Both the position numbers and the translations under genes were made by a program. From Larimichthys crocea (lineage: Eukaryota; Chordata; Actinopteri; Sciaenidae), in assembly GCF_000972845.2 (NCBI RefSeq), contig NC_040016.1, positions 15,538,967 to 15,602,966 of the forward strand: a DNA stretch of 64,000 nucleotides, in the 5' to 3' direction. Shown here piece after piece: positions 60,248 through 64,000 of the stretch (position 1 is its first letter; the number at the start of each line of letters is the position of its first letter). The notes beneath the pieces were generated by a model. It was given only the letters and a program-made list of their open reading frames with translations, made no database searches and had not been told where the DNA came from.

Positions 60248-63200
60248 TTTATGTTCAAGCCCGATAAGCCTGGAAATTCTAGTGCCACTTGTGATGTACT
60301 AAATCTTCATTTGTCAATAGAACATGTCTGAGTTACTCCAGGAAGTTAGTTGGCTGGTTAGGCCACCAAGGATTAGTCCTCTTTCGTGCACTGTTTGCTT
60401 CTGTGTGTGTGTGTGACTCTCCGCACTATCACTACAAACCCACAGTCCCCCCAGGCTCCATTTTGCCTCAGTCTAGTAAACCACCTCTGGCACTTTTGGG
60501 CTTTGTTCATAATATTTTCATTGTAGCTTTGCCTTACTTTCCAGGAATTCCATTCGCTGTGTGTTGATAGTTTTTGCTACCCCTTCATTTTCAATGACGA
60601 CCCAATATCACAGCGTCACATAAGAGCACTTAATCTTATGGGAGAACTGCACCCTCTACTTAAATGCAGATGTAATTTGCTGCAATATTTGGTGTCTCTC
60701 TGCTTCTTCTGAAATCTACACACACATGACGAATAATTCTGAAATAGGAGCATGATATTACAGTTAACTTGAAATTTTCAAAAATCTTGTACCCTCTGTG
60801 TATTGATAATAGATCTACAGTAGCTGCTTCAGGTCTGTTTGAGGCTTCAGTATGTTGATTGGTATGTGATGTGTTAGTACAGCTGAAACCGAGTGTGTTC
60901 ACTGTACAAACATAGCATTGCTGTTGGTTTCACTTAATCTTTGACACAAAGGCACTGGCATGTGGCTGGTCTCTCAGACAGATTCAGTGACAGATAGAAA
61001 GAGAGAGAGGTGATGGTATGTGTACATAAATAGCGGGATAATTACTTAAAATGTGTCACATTTTAGAGCGTTATTTATTTATTTTTGTTTTTTATACTAT
61101 CTAGACAGGAAGATTATCTTTTTTTAGGATTTGTGCATGCCTTGAAAGTCACAGTCACTCATTAGGATTTCCTGAAGCAAACACAGCACGAGTGACTGAT
61201 ACCGTGCCTTATACTTTGGTCACCTCAGGAACTTACTCTTGGTTGTAGTAGAGGTCCGGACTACTGCCAGTCTAGATGGATGATTTATTTGCCTGCCATC
61301 CCATAATTACCCACCAAGTAAATGGGAGGACCTCTCTGGGATTATAGTTTGTCTTTGCAGTTGAAAAAAAAATCCGACTCTTTACATGGTTTGGCAGTAA
61401 GCTCTTTTAAAAGATCTTTTGATGTTTTATCAAGAACTGAAACATTAATTTGAAATGCATTCGTCATCTGTGTAATGTCGGAAATGTTTACAGCCTGCTA
61501 GAAACATTTAAAAATGAGGATATTGTGTTGTGTTATGCAGAACGGTGTTAATTATTGCAGCTCTGATTGTTGTTGTACTAAAATGTTACCTCTTTGAACC
61601 GCAGACTGTTTGCAAAGTTTGATACCTGCACTCAGAAACGTATCAAATGAATATTTTCACATCAAAAGAATTGTTTCTGTGTTTTTTGGACATGACTCGA
61701 GTCTAGGAGAATGAATCCAAAATGAAAAACAATGACCTCTCACCAGACTTTGACAAGATTTCGCTGACACCAGTCATGGGTAATCACCAGCTTCTTGGCA
61801 GGAGAAAGGCGTTAGCTCTTTCTAAATATTCACCACCTAATATTCTTTTAATTGACTTCAGAGAAACTCTATCAAGACGTACTGATGAAGTTACAAATTG
61901 GCTAAAGCAGCTCATTCTGAGAGCCAGATCTCCTTGTTCCTTTTGGTTTGGTTTGTTGTACTTTCTGCTGCTCCGCATAATGACGAGGGTGGAAGAGTGG
62001 AAGATTTCAATTACTCAGAGAAAGTCAAGGAGGTTGTTGAAGTTTGAGAAATACAACACGGGCTGGTTGCTATGTGAAGATTGCGCCCATTTGGAATGTA
62101 ATTAAATTGGCTTGGCTGCTTGCCAGTGAAAAAAAAAATACATTCCTTTTTTCTCATCTCAAATGAAAATGTATAGAGTGTTTTGCTGAAAAATACCTGG
62201 AGGGAACAGTAGGCTGTTGAATATTTGTAATACAGCTTGCACTGTGCAGTTGAAATGAGTTTTGAGATGAGTTATCCGTTGTGGTTTCCCCCTTTGACAT
62301 TTCAAAGGTATGCAGCTTTTGAACCATGGATTTACTGTAATCTATTTTTTTCTATTATTGATGTGTGGTTGAGTTATAAACTGTAAATTGGCTTCTCTGC
62401 CATTTCACCACGAGGCCACGCGCACAAACAGACTTTGTAATAATGTTTATATATAGTCACATGTAAACCCCAGTTGTTGGTCCTAGTCTACATATGAAGC
62501 TGTACAAGACCACTGTTTACCATATAGAGTGTGTGAATCTTTCACCAGCTCCTCTGCCCCTCCACGATGCAGCCAGACCATACTGGGGCTAGTAACAGAC
62601 TTCACCATCCGTTCCAAATGTGAAAGTAATGAGCAACTAAGTTATATACAAATGCAGACAATAAAATGTAAAAGGTGTAAGTATAGTGTCGAGGCTTCCG
62701 CAGAGAGTACAGACACTGAGGGATTGTACACAGATATAAATCTATGATCATATCTCAAAGTTTGCAAATGTTCTCATTTACACTTGGAGAATTTTGAGAA
62801 GGGGCCTGTCCACAACACTGAAAATACACTACGAGTTTATATTGCATGTTTGTTCTTGGATTGATCTGAGACTCAAGGAAGAAAGAAATGTAATATTTTC
62901 CACAATAACTAATATATATTGAAATATACACTAAAACCTACAGTGCTATCCTTTTAGCTGTGTAAAGTACGTTTGAGGTTGTTCTGGCTCACACAAGGTA
63001 CAATGTGATCTTCTTCTTCTTCTTCCGATTGACTTCAACCACAAAAAAAGAAAACAAATGTTCTCAGATTTGTGTCAGAGATATTTTGGAAATCGTACCA
63101 TTCAATAGATATTTCATGGTTTTTCATTTCAAGCATTTTAAGGTTGAATAATTACAATTTCTGACTGGTCACAGCAGTGCAAAAATGCCTTAACATTTAT

Positions 63201-64000
63201 GATGAGAGAGAGGGAGAGGGAGAGGGAGAGAAAGAGGAACCAGGAGATAAATTCAGAGTCATAAATGAGAGCTGTTAGGTTGTTGTGTTTGTTGAGGAGT
63301 ATTAAAAAAAATCCAGCTGCCTCTGATCCACCGTTGCCTGATCTGCAAATGGATCGAGCTGCCCAGCCGAGCTGTTCTTACAAAATCAGCCTGGCAAGGC
63401 GTTATAATAGCTTTTCCTTGTACATGTCCTGTCAAATCAACTTAGCCTCTTCGGGTGCTATTTTAGTGTTAGTCACACAGTCGATAGAGGAAACTACAAG
63501 TCCTCTGTGTCACCACTTGTCCTCAGAGAGCACATGGAAATATACTTGTATGTCCAGCGCCATAATGCCACCATTACACCATGACACTTTTGGAAAGTGC
63601 GCTTTGAAATCAGATCCATGAAGCGAGGGAACGAGGTGCTGAGATGATGAGGTAATTAGTAGGGTCTATCACTATAGTGCTAATGAATGTTTGCGGGTTC
63701 GTGGGTACTGGTGCATGTGCGTGTGTGCACTCATGCTGCGCGGTTGATTTTCAGTCAGAGGCTTAATCCAACATGCACATGACAAAGCGTGCTAAGTGAA
63801 TCAAAAAAGCTGTGTATCAGTGGAAACAAGGCTCCTCAGTCTCCTCAATGGTGCTGCGTAGATAGTGTGAATGCCAATACACCTTCAGGGCACTGATTGT
63901 GTGCCATAATGCTTTCATGAGCCTCTTCTGCCTATGTTGAATGTAAACTCACATCTCAATAAAGGGATAAGATTTTCTATATGTTGTCTAATGTGTGTGT
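60248..64000 (+). other. tox2 intron 1, second part
   Basis: Non-coding up to the window edge. It holds a purine tract near 63204-63236 and two moderately long ORFs (61722-62105 and one near 63265-63621) without family resemblance or clear splice sites. These are more likely chance or conserved non-coding sequence than exons. Confidence 0.6.

Noticed and set aside
63265..63621. 118-codon plus-strand ORF near the window end
   Set aside because: No protein family resemblance and no convincing splice sites; it does not match the expected tox2 exon 2.

Overview
The window reads as nuclear DNA of a ray-finned (teleost) fish. It has vertebrate split genes with GT-AG introns, two tRNA-derived SINEs, hAT-type and pogo/Tigger-type MITEs, a dead restriction-like-endonuclease LINE, and many long (CA)n and (GA)n microsatellites. 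There are no bacterial operons, CRISPR arrays or prophages. Only two host genes can be supported. Family assignments come from recognising translated residues, not from a database search.

Left part, about 2.0-13.2 kb, minus strand: most of an ST7-family gene, best called st7l. I could join 14 coding exons with every splice phase consistent, giving 509 codons from an ATG at 13057 to a donor at 2087. The last coding exon was not found with confidence and may lie left of base 1. The gene holds a 6.0-kb intron (3085-9084), a pogo/Tigger-like MITE in another intron, and a compact promoter with a perfect GTCACGTGAC palindrome close to the start codon. Just upstream, at 13281-14165, one hAT element has inserted into another, and both keep perfect 8-bp target duplications.

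Middle part, about 14.2-50.8 kb: a gene-poor region of roughly 37 kb. It holds two SINEs or SINE-like fragments, dispersed teleost repeats, a diverged tandem array (33.8-34.3 kb), microsatellites, and a 2.4-kb LINE relic (41.0-43.5 kb). The relic has a reverse transcriptase, a zinc knuckle and a PD-(D/E)xK-like nuclease, and is broken by stops, frameshifts and changed key residues. A few stretches resemble conserved enhancers, but I cannot test conservation here.

Right part, about 50.8-64.0 kb, plus strand: a CpG-containing promoter and GA/GT-rich 5' UTR, then the first coding exon (51478-51570) of a TOX-family HMG-box gene, best called tox2. The rest of the window is its first intron, which runs beyond base 64000. 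The gene desert between the divergent st7l and tox2 starts is a natural place for tox2 regulatory elements. The two genes are not linked in human (ST7L 1p13, TOX2 20q13), so their proximity is a lineage-specific arrangement.
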